Positions 1 through 8,812 of a stretch of 64,000 nucleotides of DNA are shown piece by piece. Origin of the DNA: Nafulsella turpanensis ZLM-10 (GTDB lineage: Bacteria; Bacteroidota; Bacteroidia; Cytophagales; Cyclobacteriaceae). A program made the translations under genes and the position numbers. Under the pieces are notes generated by a model. That model saw nothing but the letters and a program-made list of their open reading frames with translations. It ran no database searches and had not been told where the DNA came from. The first letter of the stretch is position 1. The number at the start of each line of letters is the position of its first letter. The stretch spans positions 142,326 through 206,325 of the forward strand of contig NZ_ANNU01000002.1 in NCBI RefSeq assembly GCF_000346615.1, read 5' to 3'.

Positions 1-104
1 TTTACTTTTTGCTGATTTGCGAGTGTACCATACAAAAATAACAAAAAGCCCGATGCCCCTTACTCTTGATTTTTAACTATTTTCTCCTATCGAAAAGCCA
101 TCCA

Positions 105-137
105 TAAAAAAGCACCTTTTCCTATGGGAAAAGGTGC
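105..137 (-). terminator. Rho-independent terminator of the secreted hypothetical gene
   Basis: An 11-bp perfect stem (112-122 paired with 127-137, loop TATG) is followed on the minus strand by a run of six T. It lies 28 bases past the stop codon of the minus-strand gene ending at 165. Confidence 0.85.
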
Positions 138-164
138 CATTTAGAGTATTAAATTGTCTTTTAA

Positions 165-755
165 TTAAATTTCATATTCGGAAACGCTTTTATCCACAGC
201 AGCCATCATGCTCCTTACATCCGTCTGCTCGTTCAGGTAACCTTTACTCACCATTCCACTGATAAACTTTCCTCTCAGCTGTTCATCCTTCAGCAATAAA
301 ACCAGTTTTTCCTGTTTTACCCTTAGCAGGTCCATTTCCATCATTTTAAAAACTATCGCTTTCCGGCAGTCCTGCGCCTCTCCGGCGGTTTTTACTCCTT
401 TTTCCAGCACATTTGCTATAAGGCTTTTATAACTCCTCCTGCTATCTTCCACCAATTGCTCCATCCTCTTCACATCCTTAATTCCATCGACCTGCCTCAG
501 GAAAGCATCAAATTCTTTTTCCTTAACCTTCATGGTAGCTGCCGTGGCCTTATCCATCGAAAACAGAAAGGCATCTAATTTCTCTTCCATTATCTGCAGT
601 ACCCGCTCCCCTTCCTTAAGGGTCGTTTTATTAATATCGTAAGAAGTATAAAGGTAACGTTCTACTTTTTCCTGCACCCCCGTTTGGGCGTTTACAGAAA
701 AGCAGGAGAAAAGCGCCGATCCAAACAAAAAAACATAAACATGTAAGCTTTTCAT
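165..755 (-). CDS. Secreted hypothetical protein
   Basis: A 196-aa protein of unknown function. Residues 1-23 form a signal peptide with a hydrophobic core (VFLFGSALFSCFS) and a likely cleavage site after VNA. The mature part is highly charged and helical, rich in Lys and Glu, with no Cys in the mature N-terminal half and no motif I recognise. A periplasmic helical-bundle role is possible but unproven. The ATG at 755 gives the signal peptide directly, so the start is secure. It is a single gene with its own terminator; the next gene on this strand ends more than 270 bases upstream. Confidence 0.7.
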   Translation of the reverse strand: MKSLHVYVFLFGSALFSCFSVNAQTGVQEKVERYLYTSYDINKTTLKEGERVLQIMEEKLDAFLFSMDKATAATMKVKEKEFDAFLRQVDGIKDVKRMEQLVEDSRRSYKSLIANVLEKGVKTAGEAQDCRKAIVFKMMEMDLLRVKQEKLVLLLKDEQLRGKFISGMVSKGYLNEQTDVRSMMAAVDKSVSEYEI

Positions 756-971
756 ATTTGGCTAAAGATTATGAGAGAAAACAGCAGATTATTCATGCTA
801 TTCAATCTCAAATTAAATCAATAGCCCCGTTAAATACAAATACTTTAAAAAATATTTCATTTAATTGAATAACTTATCTCTATCGTTCAGGCTGCTACCC
901 ACCTACTATATTTCCTTCCGCTATGTATGATAAAATTCCAAAACAACGAAAAACCTTTATTTGCTGATGAA

Positions 972-1002
972 TAAAAAAGCACAGCCTTTATAAGACTGTG
1001 CT
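972..1002 (-). terminator. Terminator of the ureohydrolase gene
   Basis: Arms AGCACAG (978-984) and CTGTGCT (996-1002) form a 7-bp stem that is followed on the minus strand by TTTTTTAT. It sits 26 bases past the stop of the ureohydrolase gene. Confidence 0.8.
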
Positions 1003-1027
1003 CCTCCTTCATTTTTATCCGGCTAAA

Positions 1028-2101
1028 CTACTTCTTCAGGTTCAGCCATCCATTCGAAACACCTGCAAGGTTTGCCAGCCGGTATAAAACCCTTGCGCCA
1101 ACATTTCCATTCCAGTCACTGTAATAGCCAGGGGCTACTTCACATAAGTCAAAGCCCACAATGGTTCGGCCACTTTCCACGACCGCCTTCAGCAGGTACA
1201 TGGCCTGTTCAAATTCGAGTCCACCGGGCACAGGTGTTCCTGTTCCGGGGCAAAGCTTTGGATCCAGGCCGTCTATATCGAAGCTTACATATACCTGTTT
1301 TGGCAGCGGCTCTAATATATCCCGGACCTGCTGTTGCCAGGTTTTTCCCTCATAACTTTGCTCTTTTAGCGCCCGGTCATAAAAAATAGTTACCCGCTCC
1401 TTTTCCTTCTGCGCCAGTTGAACTTCCGCTCCGCATATATCCCTGATTCCCACCTGCACCAGTTTTTCTACCTCCTTTATTTGAAGGGCATTGTACATAA
1501 TGGAAGCATGGGAATAGGTAAAGCCTTCGTAAGCCTTGCGCAGGTCGGCGTGAGCATCGATTTGAAGGATACCGAAAGCACCCTTTTCTTCAGCAATAGC
1601 CTGCATAAGCCCCAGTGGGGTGCTATGGTCGCCCCCCAGTACAACAGGAAGTTTGCCGGCCTCTATTAGCTCCACGGCTTCTTTTTTTACCCAGGCAGTT
1701 AATTGCTCGCCTGCCTCATTTACCGAGGCAGGCAAATTACGGATAGCTTCCCGCTGGGTTGAAAGAGTATCTTCTTCCAGTGCCTTGATATAATGAGCGG
1801 CTTTTGCCCTGAGTTCGTCGCTGCGATGGAGCCACTTTTCAGAAACCGGCAGCATGGCCAGTCCCATTTTCCAGGCATCGGGAATATCGGGCTGATGCAA
1901 ATCCAGCTGCGGGGAAGCCTCCAGCACTGCCTCCGGGCCCTTAGCCGTACCGGAATTATAAGAAACGGTTACTTCCCAGGGGACCGGAATCACTACCACC
2001 TGTGCCTGCTCTGGTGTAAAAGGCAAACCAAAAAGGGTACCAACGGCCCCTACTCCATTCGGATCAAAATTCTTTATTGCTTCTTCTTTGCTATTATACA
2101 T
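1028..2101 (-). CDS. Ureohydrolase (agmatinase/arginase/formimidoylglutamase family)
   Basis: A 357-aa cytosolic binuclear-Mn hydrolase that should cleave a guanidino or formimino group. The metal ligands are visible: GGDHS (156-160, His159), DAHAD (Asp182, His184, Asp186) and SFDIDGLDP (Asp275, Asp277). GTGTPVPGG (286-294) and Glu321 complete the fold signature. The length exceeds the usual 300-320 aa because of a charged helical insertion at about residues 90-140, as often seen in Bacteroidota members. The substrate (agmatine, arginine or formimidoylglutamate) cannot be read from sequence, and no hut or polyamine gene is adjacent. The family call is firm; the exact reaction is open. Confidence 0.9.
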   Translation of the reverse strand: MYNSKEEAIKNFDPNGVGAVGTLFGLPFTPEQAQVVVIPVPWEVTVSYNSGTAKGPEAVLEASPQLDLHQPDIPDAWKMGLAMLPVSEKWLHRSDELRAKAAHYIKALEEDTLSTQREAIRNLPASVNEAGEQLTAWVKKEAVELIEAGKLPVVLGGDHSTPLGLMQAIAEEKGAFGILQIDAHADLRKAYEGFTYSHASIMYNALQIKEVEKLVQVGIRDICGAEVQLAQKEKERVTIFYDRALKEQSYEGKTWQQQVRDILEPLPKQVYVSFDIDGLDPKLCPGTGTPVPGGLEFEQAMYLLKAVVESGRTIVGFDLCEVAPGYYSDWNGNVGARVLYRLANLAGVSNGWLNLKK

Positions 2102-2241
2102 CTGTTTAAATTATTCAAGCTTAACGGCCGCTTTACCATTGCCTCAAGGATGGCTGCTTTCAGGCTTAACCTCCTTTTTACCCGTCACTTCCCTTCCTGC
2201 CAGCTTCTATAACAAGGTACGGGCGGCTACTCACTATTAAA

Positions 2242-2745
2242 CTATACCTGGGCATATACGGCGGGAGCAATATACTCCTGCAGGTCCATGGTTTTCCCTG
2301 AAATTTCTGCCCACTTATCTGCTTCGGTTGTCAGGCGCAGTACCCCACCAGCCTCCAGGGTTTCTACGATATTACCTGTCAGGTATTCCACGGTATAAGG
2401 CAATACAGGGTTATGGCCGATAATAACTACCTGCTTCCATTTCTCTTCAAGCTGATTAATGAGCGAAAGCATCAGCCGGACCGAGGATTCGTATAAATCA
2501 TCATGAAAAACCACTTCCTTCCCTGGCCCTAAAATTTTTTCAGCCAGCAGCTCTGCCGTTGTTCTGGCTCTTACAGCTGCACTGGAAAGCAGGGCATCGG
2601 GCTTCACTCCTTTTTCATGTAAAAAACTCGCCAGTTGCATGGCCCGTATCGATCCACTCTCCGACAATTCACGTTCATTATCTGCCTGTCCGCGAAAGGC
2701 TTCCCGTGCCAGTGAATGACGGATAAAAAACAATTCTTTCCCCAT
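2242..2745 (-). CDS. sixA: SixA-like histidine phosphatase
   Basis: A 167-aa member of the histidine phosphatase (phosphoglycerate mutase-like) superfamily. The catalytic RH motif is at residues 9-10 (FFIRHSLA), followed by SSAAVRARTTAE around residues 54-66 and the second catalytic His in VIIGHNPVL. The short size and motif spacing match SixA, which removes phosphate from phosphohistidine in His-containing phosphotransfer domains. Several orphan histidine kinases are encoded elsewhere in this window, but no functional link is shown. Other small substrates are possible. It is divergent from topA, which starts 145 bases away. Confidence 0.8.
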   Translation of the reverse strand: MGKELFFIRHSLAREAFRGQADNERELSESGSIRAMQLASFLHEKGVKPDALLSSAAVRARTTAELLAEKILGPGKEVVFHDDLYESSVRLMLSLINQLEEKWKQVVIIGHNPVLPYTVEYLTGNIVETLEAGGVLRLTTEADKWAEISGKTMDLQEYIAPAVYAQV

Positions 2746-2890
2746 TTCTCTTTTCTTTATCTAAAAAATCAATTTCAATTTCAGGAAGCCAATTTAACAA
2801 ACATCCGGGAGTTAATGCGCCTCCATCTTTGCAATTTTTCATTTTATTTACGGATATTTGAAGAATCGTGCGAAACAAAATAATTTTTTT

Positions 2891-5224
2891 ATGTCTAAAA
2901 ATCTGGTAATAGTAGAGTCGCCTGCCAAGGCCAAAACAATTGAAGGATACCTCGGAAAAGACTTTAAGGTAACCTCCAGTTATGGCCATGTACGCGACCT
3001 CCCCAAGGGAAATAATGCCATCGATATAGAACACGGATTCCAGCCTACTTACGTAGTCAGCAATGATAAAAAAGAGGTAATTAAGGAACTTAAGAAGCTG
3101 GCCAAGGAAGCAGAAATGATTTACCTGGCGAGTGACGATGACCGTGAAGGAGAAGCCATAAGCTGGCACTTAAAAGAAACACTTAACTTAAAGGAGAACA
3201 ATACCAAAAGAATCGTATTCAGGGAAATTACCAAAAATGCCATCCTGAATGCCATTCAAAACCCAAGGGGCATTGACCTTGACCTGGTGCATGCCCAGCA
3301 GGCCCGCCGGGTATTAGACCGGCTGGTAGGTTTTGAACTTTCCCCGGTACTGTGGAAAAAGATTAAACGCGGCCTTTCTGCCGGGCGGGTACAGTCCGTT
3401 GCTGTGCGCTTGGTGGTGGAGCGCGAGCGGGAAATTGAACAGTTTGAAAGTAAGAGCGCCTTTAGGGTAACTGCTGAATTCTTGCTTGAAGGAGGTAAAA
3501 CCCTGCAGGCAGAGCTGGGCGAACGCTTTAATACCAAAGAGGAGGCTCAGGCTTTCCTGGAAAAATGTGTAGGCGCCTCCTTTACCATCGACAGCCTCGA
3601 AAAGAAGCCCGGCAAAAGAACGCCGGCGGCCCCTTTTACCACCTCTACCCTTCAGCAGGAAGCTTCGCGCAAACTGGGCTACTCAGTTAGCCGCACCATG
3701 TCGCTGGCACAACGCCTGTACGAAGCTGGTAAAATTTCTTATATGCGTACCGACTCTACCGGCCTTTCGGACGAAGCGGTGCAAAAAGCCAGCAGTGAAA
3801 TCAGGAAGTCGTATGGCGACGATTATCTGCAGGTACGGCAGTACAAAACCAAGTCGCAGGGTGCCCAGGAAGCACACGAAGCAATTCGCCCTACAGACTT
3901 TAGCCAGCAGAATGCAAGCAGCGACTATGCGGAGCAGCGCCTGTATGAACTCATCTGGAAGCGGACTATTGCCTCACAGATGGCAGAGGCCCGTCTGGAG
4001 AAAACGACTGTAAAAATAGGTATCAGCGGTGTTGACCAGCAGCTGCAGGCCAGTGGCGAAGTGGTAACCTTCGATGGTTTCCTTAAAGTATATACCGAGT
4101 CGACCGATGAGGATGGTGAAGAACAGCAGGAAGCAAAAGGAATGCTTCCTCCCCTGAAAGAAGGGCAACAGCTGACCCTTGATCACCTGAAAGCAAGAGA
4201 AACCTTTAGCCGCCCTCCGGCTCGTTATACAGAAGCCATGCTGGTAAAAAAGCTGGAAGAAATGGGCATTGGCCGTCCTTCTACTTACGCTCCCACCATC
4301 TCCACCATCCAGAAAAGAGGATATGTGGTAAAGGAGGAGCGCGAAGGAAAAGAACGCCGCTTTACTGAACTCCTGCTTAAAAAAGATAAGCTGACGGAAA
4401 AGCAGGGAACGGAAACCACTGGTGCAGAAAAAAATAAACTCTCCCCAACCAATGTGGCGATGGTGGTGAATGATTTTCTGGTAGAACATTTTCCTAACGT
4501 GATCGACTTTTCTTTTACCGCCAGGGTGGAGAAAGAATTCGACGAAATTGCCCATGGTGAAATCGCGTGGGATAAAATGATTGGAAACTTCTACGATGGT
4601 TTCCATCAGAAGGTAGAAAACACCGAAAATATCGAGCGGGCCTCAGTAGGTTCGGCAAAGGAACTGGGTACCGATCCTAAAACAGGTAAACTCGTTATTG
4701 CCCGCCTCGGAAAATTCGGACCTATTGTGCAACTGGGCGAAACCCCTGAAGGCGAAGAGGATGAAAAGCCACAGTATGCCAGCCTGCGGAAAGGGCAGTT
4801 CATCGAAAGCATTACCCTTGAAGAGGCCCTGGAGCTGTTTAAGCTTCCCCGCACCGTAGGCACCTATGAAGATAAAGACATTGTGGCAGCCGTTGGCCGC
4901 TTTGGTCCTTACCTCCGGCACGATGGTAAGTTTTATTCCTTAGGCAAGGAGCACGATCCTTTAACAATCGATGAAGAAACTTCGGTGGAGCTGATAGAAG
5001 CAAAACGGAAAGCCGATGCTGAAAAACTCATTAAATCGTTTGATGAAAACCCGGAAATCCAGATCCTGAACGGCCGCTGGGGCCCCTACATAAAAGCCGG
5101 AAAGAAAAACGTAAAAATTCCTAAGGATCGTGATCCGGAGGATTTAAGCCTGAAGGATTGCCTTGAGCTGGCAGAAAAAACGCCAGAGAAGAAAAAAAGA
5201 GGCTTTACCCGAAAGAAAAAATAA
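2891..5224 (+). CDS. topA: DNA topoisomerase I
   Basis: Type IA topoisomerase that relaxes negative supercoils through a 5'-phosphotyrosine intermediate. I chose the ATG at 2891 (777 aa) over the in-frame TTG at 2858 because the family begins directly with the Toprim strand (MSKNLVIVESPAKAK). The Toprim motif has Glu9 and the acidic triad Asp82-Asp83-Asp84-Arg-Glu. The catalytic tyrosine is Tyr284 in the motif ISYMRTDS. The C-terminus carries repeats of the GRFGPY type (three clear copies, residues about 605-745) in place of the Cys4 zinc ribbons of the E. coli enzyme, and ends in a very basic tail (KKKRGFTRKKK). It is a single gene with a strong terminator. Confidence 0.97.
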   Translation: MSKNLVIVESPAKAKTIEGYLGKDFKVTSSYGHVRDLPKGNNAIDIEHGFQPTYVVSNDKKEVIKELKKLAKEAEMIYLASDDDREGEAISWHLKETLNLKENNTKRIVFREITKNAILNAIQNPRGIDLDLVHAQQARRVLDRLVGFELSPVLWKKIKRGLSAGRVQSVAVRLVVEREREIEQFESKSAFRVTAEFLLEGGKTLQAELGERFNTKEEAQAFLEKCVGASFTIDSLEKKPGKRTPAAPFTTSTLQQEASRKLGYSVSRTMSLAQRLYEAGKISYMRTDSTGLSDEAVQKASSEIRKSYGDDYLQVRQYKTKSQGAQEAHEAIRPTDFSQQNASSDYAEQRLYELIWKRTIASQMAEARLEKTTVKIGISGVDQQLQASGEVVTFDGFLKVYTESTDEDGEEQQEAKGMLPPLKEGQQLTLDHLKARETFSRPPARYTEAMLVKKLEEMGIGRPSTYAPTISTIQKRGYVVKEEREGKERRFTELLLKKDKLTEKQGTETTGAEKNKLSPTNVAMVVNDFLVEHFPNVIDFSFTARVEKEFDEIAHGEIAWDKMIGNFYDGFHQKVENTENIERASVGSAKELGTDPKTGKLVIARLGKFGPIVQLGETPEGEEDEKPQYASLRKGQFIESITLEEALELFKLPRTVGTYEDKDIVAAVGRFGPYLRHDGKFYSLGKEHDPLTIDEETSVELIEAKRKADAEKLIKSFDENPEIQILNGRWGPYIKAGKKNVKIPKDRDPEDLSLKDCLELAEKTPEKKKRGFTRKKK

Positions 5225-5241
5225 AATAAAGCTTGGTTTTC

Positions 5242-5275
5242 AAAAGCCCTGCCGGTATTCCCGGCAGGGCTTTTT
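5242..5275 (+). terminator. topA terminator
   Basis: A 14-bp stem (5242-5255 with 5261-5274, core GCCCTGCCGG/CCGGCAGGGC) closes a 5-base loop and ends in a T run. It lies 18 bases after the topA stop codon. Confidence 0.93.
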
Positions 5276-5427
5276 ATATTCATACCGTTAGGCGGCTTTT
5301 TCCCTCCATAAAAGCTTAAGCATAACTTTTTGAAGAATATTATTTTTTATTATATTAGAAGATGATTTGTTAATATCAGCTATGGTAGTCCATGGCGGAA
5401 TAAACACTCAATCTCTCCTTCGAACCT

Positions 5428-7899
5428 ATGGCAACTTTCCTACAATCCATCTTTTCCTTTAACAGCATTAAAGGAAACATAATAAAAGCCTTGTTTAGCA
5501 TGGGATTTATAACAGCCCTGCTACTCTTCCTTGTTTTATGGCAAAGCCAGCAGCTGGAAAAGAAAAAAACACTTCTCCTGGAGCAGTACCAGCCGGCTCA
5601 ACAGGCTGCCACACAACTAGGAGGCAGCCTGCATAAAAGCATGCTGCTGCTCACGGCTTTCCTGGAAACGGGTAAAGAGACCTATCGTGCGGACTGGGAG
5701 AGGAGCTGGGAGGGGCAAATTGTTCCGGAAAAAGAGGTTATAACTGCCCTTGTCCCTCAGCTGGAACAGGCAGGCAGCAGCCGTTTCTTACAGCTCCTGC
5801 AGGGTGAAATTGCGGCCCTTCAGCAGCAACAGCAATCTATCGTAGAGCAGGTTCAGCAACTGCAAAACAGCGGATTTTATTCCTCTAGCACAGATGAAAG
5901 GCTTCTTTATCGTCAGAAAGATATAAGAGAACAACTACAGAAAGAAATTCTGCCCAGGGTTACAGCCTTAAATGAACAGACGGTTCTTTTGATTACACAG
6001 GCTCAAAACCTGAGCCGGGAGGCCAGCCAGAAATTAGAAGCAGACCTGGCACTTCTGCGGAACGGGGCAATTGCGGCTTTTATCCTATGTATTATCCTGG
6101 GCGTAGGCCTTGGCTACTTTCTTATTTCACAACTCTTCCGGAGCTTGTATCATATAAAACGGGCAGTAAAAGAATTGCGGAGAGGAAACTTGCCGGAGGA
6201 GATCAGGCAAAGTAAAAATGAAACCGCTCATATTACAGCGGAACTCAAAATGCTCACACAGCACCTCCAGCAGGTAGAACAATTAGCCCTGCGGATTGGC
6301 GAAGGAAACTTCGACCAGAACATCGATGCCTTTGAAAATGAAGGCGCACTCGGGGAATCCCTGGCCAGCATGAAGAGCAGCCTGAGCCGCATTGCGATGG
6401 AAGACAGGCAACGCAATTGGGTGAATGAAGGCTTTGCTAAATTTGGCGACCTGATGCGTGAAAATAACCAAAGCATTTCCGCCTTGTGCGATGCAGTAAC
6501 CCGCCAGTTGGTAAAATATGTGAATGCCAACCAGGGAGCCATCTTCCTTCTCGAAAATGAAGATACGGAAATGGAAAGCGCTTACCTGAATCTCACCGCC
6601 TGCTATGCTTACGAAAAGAAAAAATACGTGAACAAGCAAATTTTCAAAGGAGAAGGGCTGGTAGGACAGGCCTGGCAGGAAAAAGACACGCTCCTTATCA
6701 ATGATGTTCCGGAGGAATACATCAATATCAGGTCCGGCCTTGGCGGCAGCAATCCTAAAGCTATTTTAATGGTTCCTCTGGCGGTAAATGAGGATATTCA
6801 GGGGGTGCTGGAACTGGCTTCTTTCCGCGATTTCGAAGAATACCAGATTACCTTTATCAAGAAGGTGGCCGAAAACCTTGCTGCTGCGGTTGCCAATGCA
6901 CGCAACAACGAGCGGACCCTTTCCCTGCTGGAGGAGTCGCAGGAACTGGCGGAAGCCATGCGGGCCCAGGAAGAGGAAATGCGCCAGAATATGGAGGAAC
7001 TGGAAGCGACGCAGGAAGAAATGGTCCGCGCCCAGGTAGAAACAAACCAAAAGGAACAGAACCTGAACTCCGTCATTAACAACACCACTGACACCATTTT
7101 TGCCATCGACCGCGACTATCGCATTACTGTTGTTAACCAGGTTTTAAAAGAAAAATATAAAAGCATGGGTATTATGCTCGAAACAGGCACTTATATCCAT
7201 GAAATTCTTCCGGAAGCCGCCTGGCAGAAATGGAAGGCGCGCTACGACCGGGCCCTGGCCGGTGAGCAGTATTCCATCATTGAAGAATCAAGTGGCTCAA
7301 AAGGCACCAAATATTCCCAAACCTACCATAATCCTATAGTGGATGAAAACGGGGCAGTAACCGGCGTTTCGGTTATTTCGCGCGATGTAACAGAAACAGT
7401 CGTTAACCAGCAGCTGATCCAGCGGAAGCAGTCTACACTCAATGCCATCATCAACAGCACCGACGACACCTACTTTGCCATCGATACCGATTACCGAATC
7501 CTGATTGCCAACAAAACACTGAAAGGCCGCTTCGCCCTTAGTGGCATCAGCCTGGAAGAAGGAGATAATATCTTTGACAAACTGGCAAAGGAGCAGCATG
7601 CCTACTGGAAGAACCTTTACGACAGGGCCCTGGGAGGGGAATCCTTTGTTATAAACCAGGAAAGGCCAGTGGGGGATAAAGTTCTTTTTATTGAAGTATA
7701 CTGCAACCCTATTCTGGACGAGGAAAGCGGTAAGGTGATGGGTGCCTCTGTTATGTCGAAAGATATTACCCGCTGGAAATCCGCCATAGAAGAAAAAGAA
7801 GCAAGAGAGCAGGAGCTAAAGAAGCTCCGCCAGTCGATAGGTCTCGAAGAAAGCCTGGAAGAGCAGGGGAAAAACGGGCAGAACAGAAAAAGCCGGTAG
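5428..7899 (+). CDS. Membrane sensor with HAMP, GAF and two PAS domains, no output domain
   Basis: An 823-aa inner-membrane sensory protein. A first membrane segment (about 21-38) is followed by a periplasmic, Gln-rich helical domain of four-helix-bundle type (39-210). A second membrane segment (213-233) leads to HAMP-like helices (to about 330), a GAF domain (about 350-495), a Glu-rich coiled coil (495-545) and two similar PAS domains (545-660 and 671-785), both starting LN-x-I-NxTxDTxFAID. The protein ends in a short helix at residue 823. No kinase, cyclase, GGDEF, phosphatase or methyl-accepting signalling domain is visible. It may therefore signal through a partner protein or be a kinase that lost its catalytic part. 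No partner gene is adjacent. Confidence 0.85.
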   Translation: MATFLQSIFSFNSIKGNIIKALFSMGFITALLLFLVLWQSQQLEKKKTLLLEQYQPAQQAATQLGGSLHKSMLLLTAFLETGKETYRADWERSWEGQIVPEKEVITALVPQLEQAGSSRFLQLLQGEIAALQQQQQSIVEQVQQLQNSGFYSSSTDERLLYRQKDIREQLQKEILPRVTALNEQTVLLITQAQNLSREASQKLEADLALLRNGAIAAFILCIILGVGLGYFLISQLFRSLYHIKRAVKELRRGNLPEEIRQSKNETAHITAELKMLTQHLQQVEQLALRIGEGNFDQNIDAFENEGALGESLASMKSSLSRIAMEDRQRNWVNEGFAKFGDLMRENNQSISALCDAVTRQLVKYVNANQGAIFLLENEDTEMESAYLNLTACYAYEKKKYVNKQIFKGEGLVGQAWQEKDTLLINDVPEEYINIRSGLGGSNPKAILMVPLAVNEDIQGVLELASFRDFEEYQITFIKKVAENLAAAVANARNNERTLSLLEESQELAEAMRAQEEEMRQNMEELEATQEEMVRAQVETNQKEQNLNSVINNTTDTIFAIDRDYRITVVNQVLKEKYKSMGIMLETGTYIHEILPEAAWQKWKARYDRALAGEQYSIIEESSGSKGTKYSQTYHNPIVDENGAVTGVSVISRDVTETVVNQQLIQRKQSTLNAIINSTDDTYFAIDTDYRILIANKTLKGRFALSGISLEEGDNIFDKLAKEQHAYWKNLYDRALGGESFVINQERPVGDKVLFIEVYCNPILDEESGKVMGASVMSKDITRWKSAIEEKEAREQELKKLRQSIGLEESLEEQGKNGQNRKSR

Positions 7900-8066
7900 A
7901 TGAACAGATAGGGAACCAGTATTCCTCCACCCTTTCTGCTGTTGTTAATCCATAAAGTTCAGAGTTATCAGGAGGGGATCAGTTACTGGCAGCAGCTCTT
8001 TTCAGAACCAACCCTTCCTCAAGAGCGTTGAAGGTAAATACAGAACTGAAACCCTGATACTGCCTC

Positions 8067-8759
8067 ATGAAAAAGATTGTTGCCCTTACCGGAGCTGGCA
8101 TTAGTGCCGAGAGTGGAATACCTACCTTCAGAGATGCCAATGGCTTGTGGGAAGGCCACGACATAATGGAAGTAGCCACACCGGAAGCTTTTGAAAGGAA
8201 CCCCACCCTGGTACTGGAATTTTATAACCAACGGCGAAAAGCAGCTTTATCTGTTGAACCCAATGCCGGCCATTTGGCACTGGCCGAGCTGGAAAAGCAT
8301 TTTGAGGTGAGCGTAATTACCCAGAATGTGGACCCTCTGCACGAGAAAGCAGGGTCCAGTCATGTGATTCATTTACACGGCGAGTTATTTAAAAGCAGAA
8401 GTACCGCTACCGACCAGGTTTATGAAATGGAAGGCTGGGAACTGAACCCGGGAGACTGTTGTGAAAAAGGCGCTCAGCTTCGACCTCATATCGTTTGGTT
8501 TGGGGAAGCTGTCCCGATGATGGAAACGGCTATAGAAGAGGCTCTTTCGGCCGACATTTTTTTAGTCATCGGCACCTCCATGCTGGTGTATCCTGCTGCC
8601 GGCCTGATTAATTTCGTGGGGGAGGAAGTGCCAAAATATATTATCGACCCTAAAATGCCCGAGCTCCCTTCACGCCCTAACCTTCATAAGATCGCAGAAA
8701 AAGCAAGTACCGGACTTCCCCGCCTCGCGCAAAGCCTTATTCAGCAGTATGGAAAGTAA
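8067..8759 (+). CDS. cobB: Sir2-family NAD-dependent protein deacylase
   Basis: A 230-aa sirtuin that removes acyl groups from lysine using NAD. NAD-binding motifs are GAGISAESGIPTFRD (9-23) and TQNVDPLHEKAGS (85-97), and the catalytic His is His104 in HLHG. Tyr53 and Arg56 (FYNQRR) match the Y-x-x-R pair that binds acidic acyl groups in SIRT5-type enzymes, so desuccinylase or demalonylase activity is likely (inference). The four zinc-binding Cys of classical sirtuins are missing: the usual zinc region retains only one adjacent Cys pair (Cys131-Cys132). Loss of the zinc site occurs in some short bacterial sirtuins. The ATG at 8067 gives the standard N-terminus. It is convergent with menC. Confidence 0.93.
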   Translation: MKKIVALTGAGISAESGIPTFRDANGLWEGHDIMEVATPEAFERNPTLVLEFYNQRRKAALSVEPNAGHLALAELEKHFEVSVITQNVDPLHEKAGSSHVIHLHGELFKSRSTATDQVYEMEGWELNPGDCCEKGAQLRPHIVWFGEAVPMMETAIEEALSADIFLVIGTSMLVYPAAGLINFVGEEVPKYIIDPKMPELPSRPNLHKIAEKASTGLPRLAQSLIQQYGK

Positions 8760-8812
8760 AAGGTGAATAAAGCCAACTGCAAATTTCCAATCCTACCCCT
8801 TTAGTCCAGGAG

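Noticed and set aside
2858..2890. TTG start 33 bases upstream of topA
   Set aside because: The extension has no homology value, and the family starts directly with MSKNLVIVESPAKAK at the ATG at 2891.
3256..3537. Long minus-strand frames inside topA, pnp and rpoD
   Set aside because: They are antisense shadows of strongly conserved genes, with low-complexity Ser/Arg-rich content and no family signature.
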